Shown here in pieces: positions 25,545-37,944 of a DNA stretch of 64,000 nucleotides (its first letter is position 1; each line of letters starts with the position of its first letter). The position numbers and the translations under genes were made by a program. The notes under the pieces were generated by a model. The model searched no databases. It worked only from the letters and a program-made list of their open reading frames with translations, and was not told the DNA's origin. Source of the stretch: Atopsyche davidsoni (taxonomy: Eukaryota > Arthropoda > Insecta > Trichoptera > Hydrobiosidae); the NCBI GenBank assembly GCA_022113835.1, contig JAILWY010000005.1:9938501-10002500 (forward strand). The letters are read 5' to 3'.

Positions 25545-27058
25545 ATGTCTGTAAAGTATTGTGTGATGTTAATAGAAATGGTGAAGTGGGGTGTTCTGCT
25601 GTGCTGCATTAGTGGCGTCGCCTCGGTGTGCCGTCATCTGCACGTCGACCTCTCCCTGCACCTGGACTGCTCCTTCACAGGAGCTAGCAGCATACAGACT
25701 CCCATGCCGCCCTCCACACTATTTGCAGATTTTTCCTCCAATAACATACGGAATCTGTCCAAGAGAGACATTCTCATCAGCGATACTTTGCAGACATTGC
25801 TACTCAATAATAACAATATAGAAAACATCAGTACGAGAGCTTTTGAAGGCCTGCCCGAGCTTGCCGAATTGGATTTAAGTCATAACAAATTATCGAACTT
25901 AGCGGGAGGTATATTTCATGGAGTCTTTAAACTCGAAGTGATCAATTTAGCATCTAACAATTTAAAGGCCCTTCCTCTTCATTTGTTCAAACAATTCTCT
26001 TTACTGCGTGAGCTCAATTTAAACCATAACAATTTGGCAAAGTATTTTTGTGGAAATCATGATTCAATCTTTACTATCAATCCTGATTTATCCATCTTGC
26101 ATATTAGAAATGTAAATTTCTCAGATATACCCCAGGATTTTTTCACCTCCGCTCGCAACTTGAAAGAACTGACACTGGCTGAAAATCCTATTCGACTGTT
26201 CCCAACACTGCCGTACATGCTTGAAGTTCTTGACTTGTCCCGCACTCAAGTTTCTTCAATAACTGCAAAAGACTTTTTGAATCTCCCCGCTCTTCGAGAG
26301 CTGAAACTGAACGGCCTCTCGAAACTCAAAGATATTGGTAATTACACATTTCATTCCCTCAAGGGCTTAAGGAAATTAGAATTGCAAAACTGCAAAAACT
26401 TGACAACATTCAGCCCTTCTGCATTCGGGATTTTAAATGAAGATGTGGATTATGAGTTCCCCCTGTCACATATCAGTTTTCTAGGCTCTGGGCTTAGCGA
26501 GTTGGATGTGAAACTGTCTGTCGGATTCAATCGTTTGACTTCTTTGGACCTCAGAGGCAACCCTTGGAGCTGTGATTGCAATACCCGCTGGTTGTGGACA
26601 TTGAACGTCGACCCAAGACTCAAACAAGTTAATAGGTTGATAATTAATATATCTTTTTAAAGTATAACAATGTGTCCTTACATACATTCTACCACACACG
26701 TAGTAAGTGTGGAGTGCTCTGGATTTGATAAATCCGTATTTAACTCCACTAAAGATATATTGGGGTAACTCTTTATTTTAAGTTTTATCAGGAGTGATTT
26801 TAATCATTTCACTTCTGTCCCGTATAACTGAATTATATTGTTTAATGTGAGTCTATTATTTACTCAATACATTTCAGGTGTATTTTTATATTTATGATTC
26901 AAAATCATCATGAAGGTGTTTGTTTCAGATGCTCACAGGACAGGTGTGAAGAGAAAGTGAGCAGCATGAGCTGGCAAGCCTTGGCTCTGGTGGTGCTGTG
27001 TTTATTGCTGGCCGGCTTGGCCGTGTGGCTGGTGCTCCTGTGGCCGCCTCCAGTCTGA
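25545..27058 (+). CDS. Leucine-rich-repeat cell-surface protein, probably GPI- or C-terminally anchored
   Basis: Two exons, 25545-26635 and 26929-27058, join in frame (AG|A) to give 406 residues. The first ATG is at 25545; a methionine at residue 9 is an alternative start. A hydrophobic stretch (KWGVLLCCISGVAS) looks like a signal peptide. It is followed by a cysteine-bearing N-terminal cap and about ten LRR units with LxxLxLxxN-type spacing (for example LAELDLSHNKLSNL, LEVINLASNNLKAL, LRELNLNHNNL). An LRR C-terminal cap follows (NPWSCDCNTRW and two later Cys), and the intron falls inside this cap. The last 28 residues are almost purely hydrophobic and end WPPPV with no charged cytoplasmic tail. 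A small-residue pair (SS) lies just before, as in GPI-anchor signals, but a very short-tailed transmembrane protein is equally readable. The role is presumably adhesion or ligand binding outside the cell. I do not recognise a specific orthologue. Candidate poly(A) signals AATAAA lie at about 27462, 27476 and 27544. Confidence 0.88.
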
Positions 27059-29846
27059 CGGTCCAACCTTCCTGCCGTGGTCCCAATCGTGAAACTCATT
27101 GGATGCAACATAAATGATTCTATAATTCATCATTGCCACTAAGATGGAACATAATGAATATTTACTGAAGCTTCAAGTTTATGCATTAGTCGATTGGGAT
27201 TGAATGTGTCTTTCGTTTCTATTTATACTTGTGTTTTATAATTGAGGTTAAGTCTCACCCAAGGGTTCATTATTTCTCTAAATGCATCACTATTTTAATT
27301 GAAAATATATTTTTTTCAAATTAATTTGTATCTTTATATTGTGAAAAATCTTCTCATTATCATTAATAATTTTTATTGGCATGATGAAAAAAGAGGATAC
27401 TATAAAATATTTAATTAATTGGTATTTTTTTTTTTTTTTTAACACTTCAGGGTCGGGTGATAATAAAATTGTGTAAATAAAAGGTCTTTTTTGAGTTGTT
27501 GGTTAGCTCATGGAAAGTGTCTCAATTAAGATATTACATTGTCAATAAAATTTAGTGTAAAAAATACTATAATGTAAATAAAGTTTATATACATTTTATT
27601 TAATGTGTTTGTAATGTTCCTTCTTTTCTTATGGTTAAAATACGTTTGCGCAATGTTCGTTTCCAATACTTCAAGAGTCAGAAACTTAATAATTTTTCAT
27701 AGTCTATATATCGGGGAGACGCATTTATAGTAGTTTGTATTATACTGTGCTCATTTGTTTACTTCTTTGAAGATTGTTATTGTAGTGCACAGTATTTTTT
27801 TCTTTGTATTAAAATAGTAAGTTCTCTGGAATTCAGGAAGAGTCTAAAGAATCAAAACAAATTTTTTTTAATACAATTTTATTGGTGTAAATATTATGCG
27901 ATATAAAAAAGCTACACTAGGTATCAGCATCCATTTAGAATATAAACTTTGGAATATCATTTTCATTATAAATAATTTTCTATAAGAAACTTGAAAGCCA
28001 CCAATCGAAGTAAAATTTGGGTTGAAATTATCTCTTTTCCACAGCAAAATCTGAATACCTCGCACACATGCCGCTCGATACAAACTCGTCAATAATATCA
28101 GTGGCGTGCAGTTTACAGGACCAGACCAACCGGATAAAGTTGCACATTACTATCAAAAGATATTATTTGAAGAGTAAAAATAGTATTATTATTTGTCACC
28201 CTATGAGATTCCCTACATGATATATTGACAAATGCAACCATTTAAATTTATATTTAAACCGAGTTTTATGATACTCAATAACATTTTTTAGCAATTCGTA
28301 ATGTTGTTAAAAGCATTCACTTTGGTTAATAAAATATTAAATACCCACAAACCTTGTCAATTTATTTACATAAATATAGAATTGAGTATTATAATGTAAA
28401 CTAAATAAAATGTATGATGTACATATACATGACAAACTCACTGCACACCACTGATACTGTTAACCCAGGCCAGGTTTGATGATTTTCAATTAAAGCAGAT
28501 GTGACATCCGCCACTAAAAGCAGTATTAAAGAGAACAATTTCATATCTTTGCAACACTTTTCTTAGAAATAATTAAAATCTGTTACAAATTTGGTTGATC
28601 GATTAATTGTTTTCGATTGAGACTTAATCCTTTGTACTCAAGAATGCCATAGATGACATTTGTTCCCGAACTCAAGGACATCACTGTGATGACACTCTTC
28701 AATGCGCGCTGGGGCTGAGTATTTACTAGGAGTATCGAGAGGATTAAATTCAACATGAGATTCGATGATCACTCGTGACACTATACAGCCCTGATAGGCA
28801 TACTGAGTACTATTGAGGTACACATGACAACTTGTAAACTGCACAAACGGTAATAACTTACCCTAACTTAAGCACTATATTCCTCGAGTCCGTTCCCTCT
28901 ACTGATTCAATACTTATTACTAATTATAGTTTTAATTGTACAATTTTAATATTTATAAATTTTAGTTCACAAGTATATTTTAGGTCTAAAAATAAAAAAG
29001 TACAAAATCAAATGTAAATTCACTGTAGAAAAATCCTAATATAATTTATTTCCTCACACTTAAACCTAATAGGGACACATCGTTGTAGACATTTGGAATG
29101 GCTCGTACAGTTACAAATGTGCGTCAAGTTTTGTATAACACCGGGATGTCACTAAATCTATGGTTGTAAAAATAATATAAAAATACTTATAAGTGGAATA
29201 TTGCGCTTTAGTCTTGTGGGAAACATATTTACAAATAAATAAATCATTACGGCTACACCGAGGTAATCACGCACTTCACTTAAATCTACGATATGAAAAG
29301 TTGCCAGATATCACTTCCATCCACATTCATGCGATCGTCAGTACAGCAAGCCTAGGACATTGAGACAAAACACAAAATAATACTGCAACATTTCAGCACA
29401 CCCGAGCGCTCACAACACAGAAAACTGCCCTCTTATAATCAAATGTGCTATTTCAAGCATATAAAAAGATTAATTGAACACACTTTTATCAATATTTACC
29501 ATATTTCTCACAGCAAGGAGATTATGCTCTAACAGACAATTTATAAACATTATAAATGACTACTGAGTATCCTCTTAAGTACATTTGATCGTTGATTGAA
29601 AAAAAGGTTTTATAAAATGCTTTTTGATCTGAACAGAATCACAAAACAATATCTAAATCTGTCATCAAGAACAATGCCTAAATAATAAAACTACAGCAAT
29701 CTTAGTACGATTAAGACGAGGACTGAGTGTTGCCGTAATATGACAAACGGTACATACAACTCAGCCACGGGTCAGGAGTCATCTCGACATCCACCTCGGG
29801 ACTCGAGGCCCATCCCTCACACGAGGCGGTGGGGCGATCGACCGGG
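27059..29846. other. Convergent intergenic region between LRR gene and Vang
   Basis: The LRR-gene 3' UTR with several AATAAA motifs (27462-27582) is followed by AT-rich DNA. The part nearest 29846 should be the Vang 3' UTR, but I cannot fix its end. No other gene is seen. Confidence 0.5.
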
Positions 29847-32118
29847 TCAGACTGATGTCTCCGAATTCAAGCGCAGCACAAACCTTTCCGTCGACGGGTC
29901 CGGCAACTCTTCCGAAATGGACAACAGTGGCAGCTCACGCACCGAGCACAAAAGCCGTACGTCTCCCTGACGTAGCTGGAACAGGCGCCCGTCCCGCAGG
30001 GGTGCTGTAGGTGCAGCCGCCGACTCTAGGGCCCAGGCCTGTGGCCCACGCCCCGGTGGTAGTGCCCCGCCTCCTCCACCACCTACGAAAGGTTCCAGAA
30101 AGGCTCGCGGTGACAAGTCTCGTGCCAAACAGCGAGCCAAATGTGCCAAGATGGATTCTGCAGAGTGTCGAGGCTGCTGGCGTGTCACACGTAAGTACTT
30201 CTGCAGTGCTCGCGCCAGTGATGGAAACACGGCTGCTGCAGCTTCACCTGCCTCTAATGCACGTCCTCCCACGCCTGTTCCTGCTCCTGCTCCACGCACG
30301 CGCTTCACATGTGCAAAAGCTTCCTCTGCTGCTGTTAACAACCGAGCACGTCTCTTTCTCACACGTCTCTCGTATTCATGTTCTTCATAAAAGCGCTCAT
30401 TATGAGCTGAGTCGCGACGCCGTGCTGATGCCGTTAACACCGCTCTGAAAACAAATTAGCACACATTAACATACTCCTCCAAATAAAGACCATAACAGAG
30501 GAAAACTTCAAATAATTTACCTGGACTGGCCAGAGCGCGTAGAAGTTCCATTAGCTCCGTCCACATCATAGAATTTGAAAGAACCAGATCGGCGCTTTCT
30601 CTGAGACTTGCTCAAAGGAATCTTTTCCAGATATGGATTGTACGCAGGGAAAGCTGCATAGTACTCAGCTAGCAGTGCTACGGCTGCACCCTGCACACTT
30701 AGGCGACCCAGACAGAAACTACGACTAGCACCATCAGGCGACCGCGTGACCTTGACACAGTAGGCTGGTCTCAAAGCGCGAACCTCACCCGCCAGTGCCG
30801 CTGCCAGCAACAACGCTAAGAGCGTATCAGCTAATGCACTTGCCGCTGCTACAGCAGAACGATATTCAGCACCCTCCTCTTCCACAGCTGCTAAATAAAA
30901 CAGCCAGTGTGCAAATGTACACAGCGCCAACAGTAGCAAAAGTGCCACACGTGCTAAAGGTGCCCGTGGAAGACGCGCTGCGGCTGGTCGTAACAGCAGC
31001 GCCCATGCACCTGCTGCCAATGCAGCTAGCCGACATGCCAAAGCAGCTAAAGCTCCGCGGCACTCTGCCCCACACGCTCGCAATGCCTCTTCATGTACAG
31101 AGTCGATGGGATCAGCTCTCAGCCGCGGAATAGCTAGCATTGCGATAGGACTAAGAAAGGCGGCAACACAGAGGGTTAGTGCAAAGGCAGCAGGCAAGCG
31201 ACGGCTCCAAGCAGCTCCATGGCGGTCGTCTTCAGTTGGCCAGGGAGCAAGATCTTCAAGAGACTGTGAGTTATCAGAAGTGTTGCCAGTGATAGCAGTG
31301 GTATTTTCCCCCCAGTTATCATCCTGAGGCAGGATCTGCACTTCAATGACCTCTTGGCCATCCCGCCCACCATCAGGGTTAACGCTCACGCTAGTCTGAA
31401 ATGGAGCCATGGAATCGTCTGGGTCTCCGTTTCTCTGCACTTTATCACTCCTGTGGACAGAAAAAAATACATTATTACCCTGACTAGACCAAGGAAGTAT
31501 TAATTTATCAATTACGAAACATAAATGTAAAAAAACTATAAACAACTACTCTTGTAGTAATTTCCTTTTGCTTGTTCTTATAGCTGATCACCATATCGAA
31601 GAGAGAAAGGCAAACTGACAACTTAATAAATTGAAGTGATGGGACTGCTGTTAAGTACAACAAATATTCTTTTTATTTCAGGAAAATGAAATGCAATTAG
31701 ACTAATGCAGAAAATAAAATTGAGTAGAAAACTGCAAATATGACAATTTCGTTTTTTCTATTATTACTGGTCAATGCAGTCCGTTACTATCAATCCCTTG
31801 CATCGCTAATGCTCGACAGATTAAGAATTTCTATAAATTTGGAAGATTATGCTCATATAAATGAAAATATACAATGAATTAAAGATTTACGCTCTTAAAA
31901 AGTGTGTTCTAAAGCTGATATATTTAAATTATCGGCAATGAAAGTTAAAACATGAAAAACAAACTTGACTATGGCACCCTGTCTTTGAATTCATATTTTT
32001 AAGATGTTATTGGAGAGCAGACTTACCTACGCGAGTGGTGAGAGTGTTGACGATCGCGGTGTCCTCGGGAGCGCCTGGAGCGAGCGCTGAGATCAGATCG
32101 GACGGACTCAGTTTCCAT
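29847..32118 (-). CDS. Vang: Van Gogh/Strabismus (Vang-like) planar cell polarity membrane protein
   Basis: Core planar cell polarity protein of the plasma membrane; in the family it partners Prickle and opposes Frizzled/Dishevelled. Coding exons on the minus strand are 32118-32027, 31450-30521 and 30444-29847, joined in frame to 539 residues. The start METESVRSDLSARSRRSRGH matches the Vangl N terminus, a Ser/Arg-rich phosphorylated region. Four hydrophobic segments lie at about residues 117-138, 163-184, 196-217 and 225-250. The cytoplasmic half has the family block GSFKFYDVDG, then ARRRDSAHNE and ERRVRKRRARL. The protein ends in ETSV, the class I PDZ-binding motif of Vang proteins. A splice acceptor just upstream (exon base 32187) implies a 5' UTR intron. 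The gene converges on the LRR gene and is divergent from CFAP53. Alanine content in the membrane half is unusually high. Confidence 0.96.
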
Positions 32119-32170
32119 GTTGAGGCTCGGCGAGCCTACCTTCCTGGCTGTCCTCAGGCATTCGGTCCAT
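32108..32170 (-). promoter_or_regulatory. Upstream ORF overlapping the Vang start codon
   Basis: An ATG at 32170 opens a 20-codon frame (MDRMPEDSQ...) that runs out of frame through the Vang ATG at 32118 and stops at 32110-32108. It sits inside the apparent first coding exon, downstream of a plausible acceptor at 32188-32190, so it should be in the mRNA leader if that splice is used. An overlapping uORF would be expected to lower Vang translation. No expression evidence is available. Confidence 0.4.
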
Positions 32171-33231
32171 AACACCGATCACCGACTCTGAAACGCATTG
32201 ACTGAATTGTTTAATAATATTCCAGTTATCAATGGTATAACTTATTTTTCAACCAGAAAAACAGAATAAATCGAAAAAAATAATGCCGTATAAATGCATA
32301 TACCGGTTTGACACATACCTGAAATTGATTAGCTTAACCGCATTCTTAGATTTTGTTAACTCCTATAAATTACCGCACCTGGCCTCCCGATGACTTATGA
32401 ATACTTGTAAATATATTTTATAATTCATATAGGTTTTAATGTACAAAATTAAAGCCGTATAAACCAATGATTAACACTTATTAATGATCAACAAAATGAT
32501 AATTTACCTAGCTACCACGATTCTCAAGGAAAAGCGTCAAAAGCATTTACCGTTTTGCTGCTAACTTCATATGAAAATAGAAACCAGAAAATATTAATAG
32601 CAACGATCTTAAACTACTAGAACACGCATTTATTGGTAAATCGTAATTACTGTCAATAATAAATTTATAACTAGATACCACTGTTAATAATATTACGAAC
32701 TTAATGATATTTTGCCTAAAAAAAATAACGTATCTGATATTTACTAGCAATCATTCGCATTTAATATGTAAATAATCATTTTATGTTTGTGGTCGTATAT
32801 AGCTTGCTATGTTGGTAGCAGTGGGTGTTGTTGTTATCTCTTGATATTGTAAAATGTTCATTTGTTGGAAATAATCAAACAAAAAATAATTGCGCAAAAA
32901 TTTACGCAAATGATACTCATCATTCAATTTAGAGAATACAGACGCTATTAAAAATTAACGGTGAATTGAATTATGATTTAATGGTAACTGCATGCATACA
33001 TTTTCGCGCAAAAATCTGTCCAATGAAATCGGATCAAATATTTTTTTCGTTTTAGCGTCATATTACTAATTTTAATGGTAATTAATATATTTCGGAAGTA
33101 AATAGGTGTTCTGTTTGATAAGTCATATACTTTAACAATATTTTTAAAAGTTAAAAAATGTTTTTAGTATTATTTAATAACACTACACATCCCACACCAA
33201 TTAACATAAATGCAGAAAAAGTGAAAATAAT

Positions 33232-33245
33232 GTTTCCATGGCGAC
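33232..33245 (+). promoter_or_regulatory. RFX-type X-box upstream of CFAP53
   Basis: GTTTCCATGGCGAC fits the X-box consensus RYYNYY-N2-RRNRAC at every position. It lies 173 bp upstream of the CFAP53 start codon, the distance usual for X-boxes of ciliary genes bound by RFX factors. The family rule is established knowledge; use of this site is inferred. Confidence 0.65.
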
Positions 33246-33273
33246 AATTGAAAGCAGAGGCCAAGTTGTTATA

Positions 33274-33287
33274 GTTGCTATAGCAAT
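33274..33287 (+). promoter_or_regulatory. Second X-box-like site upstream of CFAP53
   Basis: GTTGCTATAGCAAT is a near-perfect imperfect palindrome matching the X-box except for T in place of the final C. It lies 131 bp upstream of the CFAP53 ATG and 28 bp after the first site. It may be a weaker RFX half of a paired element. Confidence 0.45.
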
Positions 33288-33417
33288 ATATTGTATGCTA
33301 TGCGTGTTTTACCAATGCTATGCATTTTAAGATTTTAATATTATTTTGATTTTGTATTCTTGTACATTTATTATTTATCTGATACATATTTTGATTTGAA
33401 ATACTTCAAAGCTAATA

Positions 33418-36400
33418 ATGTTGTGCCAAAAAAAACACTTCAAATCAAAACCTACAGCTTTGCATGGAAATGAAGATCCGACTGCTTTAAAACCTTCACC
33501 ACTTCAATTGAAAGATCATAAGTAATTTTTTTATTTAATTTTATAGCTTTAATTTCAATAAATATTTAAAGTATATTCAGTGTATACTTAAATTCTAAAT
33601 TTTTATTTTTTCAGATTTTTGATAAAAAAGATTTCAAGCAGAGTAGAAAAAGGGCTACGAGCTTATGAAGATAATCTTATGTCAAGGCGGCGCATGTAAT
33701 TTTCTTTATTATTTTAATATCAAAAATAAAAATATAAGATAAATTTTGTAAATTCACATATTTATGAGTGGTTTGAATAACAAAAATGCCTCTTCAATAC
33801 AGTTTTCACTGTGTCAATGATAGCATAATGGTTATTAATTACTAACTACATTTTGTAGTCTATCTAATTACACACAATTTATTAAACCTTATACTACTCA
33901 TGATATCTCAATTACTATCATAACATAAATAAGTAACTAATGTTTTGTTTTTAAAAATAATCTAGAGGCACTGCTCACTTTTATGTTGCTTATACGTTTT
34001 AGACTAAGAGCGCTTCTGGTTGAGGAAGAAAATGGTTTCATGGATGAAATTAAGAAAAATAAACAAAGTGATAATCAAACTAAGCTCAATGAACAAAGAT
34101 TTAAAAAAGAGGAAACTAAAAAAGAAGATGCTGAAAATGATAAAAAACTTCTTGCCAAAAAGCAACTGCAACTTGATATGTAATTTTGGTTTTTTTCTAT
34201 TTCATGAATTATGTAAAAAATCTGTAAGATTCAGATATAACTCTTTTAAAAATATTATCATTGTGTGGTTGCAATAGCCTGAAATGTATATTTTTTAAAT
34301 TAATGAATTGACCCTTTTAAACGTATTTAGGCAAAGAGTACCAAAATAAATTTGGTATTAGAAACATTAATGATTATTTAACTTAATTTTGTTTGACTGG
34401 TCAGAATAAAGTGTCCTGAAATAAGAGAATTACTATGCAAGCGAAGAGACGCTGAAATCAGACGTATCCAAGGACTTCAAATAAAGGAAAAACAAGATTT
34501 GCAGGAACAAGAAAAACAAACAGATATGATATGGCACCAAGTTATGATAAATGATACCAAAGCAGAGGTTCATCTAGTATATTTTGTATTTATTTTACGT
34601 AATAATAATATAATAATAAAATTTGAAATAATAATTCCTGCTCTTATTGAAGGAAGACAGAAACCGATTTATCTCTGAAAGATGTCATAAAATTAAAGCT
34701 GAAACTAAAGATTTTCTTAGTGCTCAAATATCAATGTCTCAAGAAGAAAAAATAAAAAAATTAGCGCACGAAAAATCCATAGAAAAAAGTATGGCAGAGA
34801 AAATAAACGAAATACATATCAAAGAACAAATAGAAAGTAAGATCTCAATTTGTGCCTTTTGTAATTCCACAAAATTTAGATAAATTTATAATTCCTTCAA
34901 CTTTTTTAGGTAAAGAAAAATGTACAACTAAAAAAACTGCCCTTGCTGAAGACTTGAAGAAACAAATCAGTTTACGTCAATCAACTGAACTTAATGAACG
35001 GAAAAAAGAGCAAGCTGACTTTATCGCTACCTCCACACTTAATGCAGCGCGTCAACAAGCTGACATCCAGAAACAGCTCGCCAATAAGGTATACGAACCT
35101 GCTAAAGGTATTGACTATAAAATAAATACACAATCAAAAGATTATGTCCTGATGGTATCACATTAATCAATAATAGATTTGTAATTTATATTAATTTTAA
35201 AGGAGCAAGTAAAGCGTGAGCTAGAGATGTTCGGAGCTCATGTGTGGAGTGTGCGGGCTGAACGTCGAGCTCGGGAGCAGCTCGAGGACCAGCGCATTCA
35301 GGGATTGGCACTGCAGAACACCAACCAAGAGATCAAGCACCGCTGCCAACTGGAAACCCAAAGGAAAAAACTTCTTCAGGTTAATTTAATTTTAATTTCT
35401 CATCTTATATTTTCTCTTATAATACAATTACTTTTCAATATATTTTTTAAAATAGGTATACGGTTTTTTAATCATAATGCTTCTTTAATTTTAATGCTAT
35501 TATCTGATATACTTAAGCTTTACTTTAGTTTCCAAAAAGTGCAACAATTTTCTGGAATACGTTCAGCAATTATTAAATATTGAGAATATAATTAGATTTT
35601 TTATTCTTTACTGTTACAATCCATTTTATTATATTAGAAATATATTTTTTAATTTTCTCAAAATTAAGTTAATTAATATATTTAAGTGTCTCAAAAGTCC
35701 TAGCATCACATAAAAAATTAAGGGTTGTATAACTTCTCTACCACTAGAAATTAAGGTTTTTTGGTAAACTATTTTTAATTTTTTGATAGGTTAAGTATTG
35801 TTTGAAAGTCACAAGATTTTTCTAAAAATTTTTTTTCATACATAAAAAAGATAACCTTTTAACAGTGAGATAAGTAAATCTTTCCACACTGAAAACATGT
35901 TTTAAAAAATATACCAAAGATTCTGAAAACAAAACTACAATGGAGAAACTACTTACTACTAAAAGTTGATTATTTTCAAAATGTATTGGTTGATCAATAT
36001 AATTTAAATTACAGGAAACTTTAATGGGCCGTGACTCTCAGTTGGAAGATAAAAAGAAAGAATTAGTGGCTGCTATTGAGCAAGCTTGTGTCGATGCAGA
36101 ACTCAGAAAAAAGATTGACATGGAGATTAAAGAAGAAAACAGAATAATTAAAATGCAAGACATGGCAGTCAAAACTGCCTATAGAAATTATTTACAGCAT
36201 CAAATACAATTATCAGCTTCCGATAAGGTACTATCTTATGATATTAATACTATTATAGAAATTGGATTTACTTGTGGAAAAAACATCTCTTACTTCTAAT
36301 TATTTTATGTACATATTACCAAAGGCAGCAGAAAATGCAAACCAGCTCACTGAATACAAAAAGAAATTGCAAGAGGAAGAAAATTACAATAAAAATATGC

Positions 36401-36930
36401 TGGAAATTATGGCAAGGTAAATAAAATCACAGTATCATTTATTATATTGAATTTAAGAGAAACAGCCATTGAACAACCTACCATATTTATATAAATAGTA
36501 CTTTCAATCATTTTGGATAAAAAACACTTCTAACGTCTACGATAAGCATTAATAAAAATGATATTCATGTTTCTGTTTTATAAAATATCTGATTGACCAT
36601 TGGTTTTCTATTAATAATGCGCATTGTATTTTCATTATATTTTCTATTTATAATATAATATAATGGTATTTTCTATTTATAATTTATAATGCGCAGTACA
36701 AGCATCTTCGATCAGCGCTTTAAACTAAAGTATGAAATCACTCCAGAATATTTTAATCCTAAATTTAATGTTTTGGTGCAATCTAATATATTTCATTCAA
36801 AATTAATATATTTTTCAGGAAATTTAAGTCAGAGCAGAGTCACCCATTCACTATATCATTACAAAGAGATTCTTTAGACACTCAATGTGATTGTCCAGCT
36901 ATTCCCGAAACATCATTTATTAAATATTGA
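33418..36930 (+). CDS. CFAP53: Cilia- and flagella-associated protein 53 (CCDC11-like), 10 exons
   Basis: CFAP53 is a coiled-coil protein of motile cilia and flagella (axoneme and centriolar satellites) and in vertebrates is needed for left-right asymmetry. Inferred exons: 33418-33521, 33615-33695, 34003-34179, 34405-34567, 34653-34836, 34910-35088, 35203-35379, 36015-36227, 36325-36416 and 36819-36930. They give one frame of 493 residues; the human protein is about 514. Almost the whole chain is Glu/Lys/Gln-rich coiled coil. Family landmarks include RRRILRALLVEEENGF (compare vertebrate ELLALEENEY), a DMIWHQV block (vertebrate SKLWEED), and a C-terminal region ending in HPF before a short tail. 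In an insect, expression would be expected mainly in sperm and chordotonal neurons, which fits the X-boxes upstream. The small early exons are the least certain; the alternatives change only a few residues. Confidence 0.9.
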
Positions 36931-37944
36931 AAAATTATAGCATAAGTTGTGTAATGTTAAAATTTAAAATTATATTTGTTCTTAATACTTCTTTTTCGTA
37001 ATATGAAAATGTATTTCTTCTATCTATCCAGATTTTAAGAATACAAAATTGTTACCAAAAAAAAATACCAGTACATTAAAATCGATAACGTTTTGTTGAA
37101 ATTATTTACAACATTACTCGCTTCTTAATATTAACTAAAAAAACAAGATTTTAAGATGATTACTATGCATTAATACTTTGTTAGTACGAAAGTGTTTTGC
37201 TTGATAGTAAGTAATTTATTTGCTGCTCTGTATTTATATGATAAAAAATTTTAATAAGCATGAATGAATGAATTATAATTTTAATCTGATATTTAACAGT
37301 ATGTTATGACTATAGATAGCACAGTATGTCAAGTATGTCCGTACTCATTTAAAATATCATAATATATAAACAAATATTATGCTTTGGATGAATTGATATT
37401 CCATCGCTCTTAGAATGCCTTCACAAGAAAATGACTGCGGTCCGCTACTATAAGTATATGGAATTTTGTGCCTTTAAGAGTAATGGGTAAATATCAAAAG
37501 GCGTACATGTAGGACCTTTTTAGGTCTTGATAAAGTTTGTTACGTTTCTATTCTGCAAAAAGATTTTCGTAAACATTTTAAGAGTTGCAAGTCCATGACA
37601 TTCAGTTGTCTCTTTATACTGGCTCCTGTTTTTCATTATGAGATGGAAGATTATAGACATTGCTCAATGCTTTAATCAGTGCGCATTAAGTATAGGTGTG
37701 AGAATGTTTGTTACTCGTAAAATACACTTTATCAAAACTTATGGGAGATGTATGTGATGGGGGCCACTTTTTTGTAAATTGCAATAAAATTAAATCTATA
37801 TATTAATTATTTATTGATTTAGCCCTATTATAAACTTTACTTATCTAACAATTGAGATCATCTTTAATCATTTTGGCATAGATATAAAGCATTAAAAAAA
37901 AAACAAATTTAATCACCATTGCTTACCGATGTGGACAATGGTGA
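36931..37944. other. CFAP53 downstream region
   Basis: AT-rich DNA with a possible CFAP53 poly(A) signal as far away as 37783. Nothing else is recognised until the decayed transposase. Confidence 0.4.

Larger units (their letters stand above)
32188..33417. promoter_or_regulatory. Divergent Vang-CFAP53 intergenic/promoter region
   Basis: About 1.2 kb of AT-rich DNA between the probable Vang acceptor exon and the CFAP53 start. It must contain the CFAP53 promoter and probably the Vang 5' UTR exon and promoter. The two X-box-like sites are at the CFAP53 end. Confidence 0.55.

Noticed and set aside
30011..30448. Open frames on + across the last Vang exon
   Set aside because: Antisense shadow of Vang; no family similarity.
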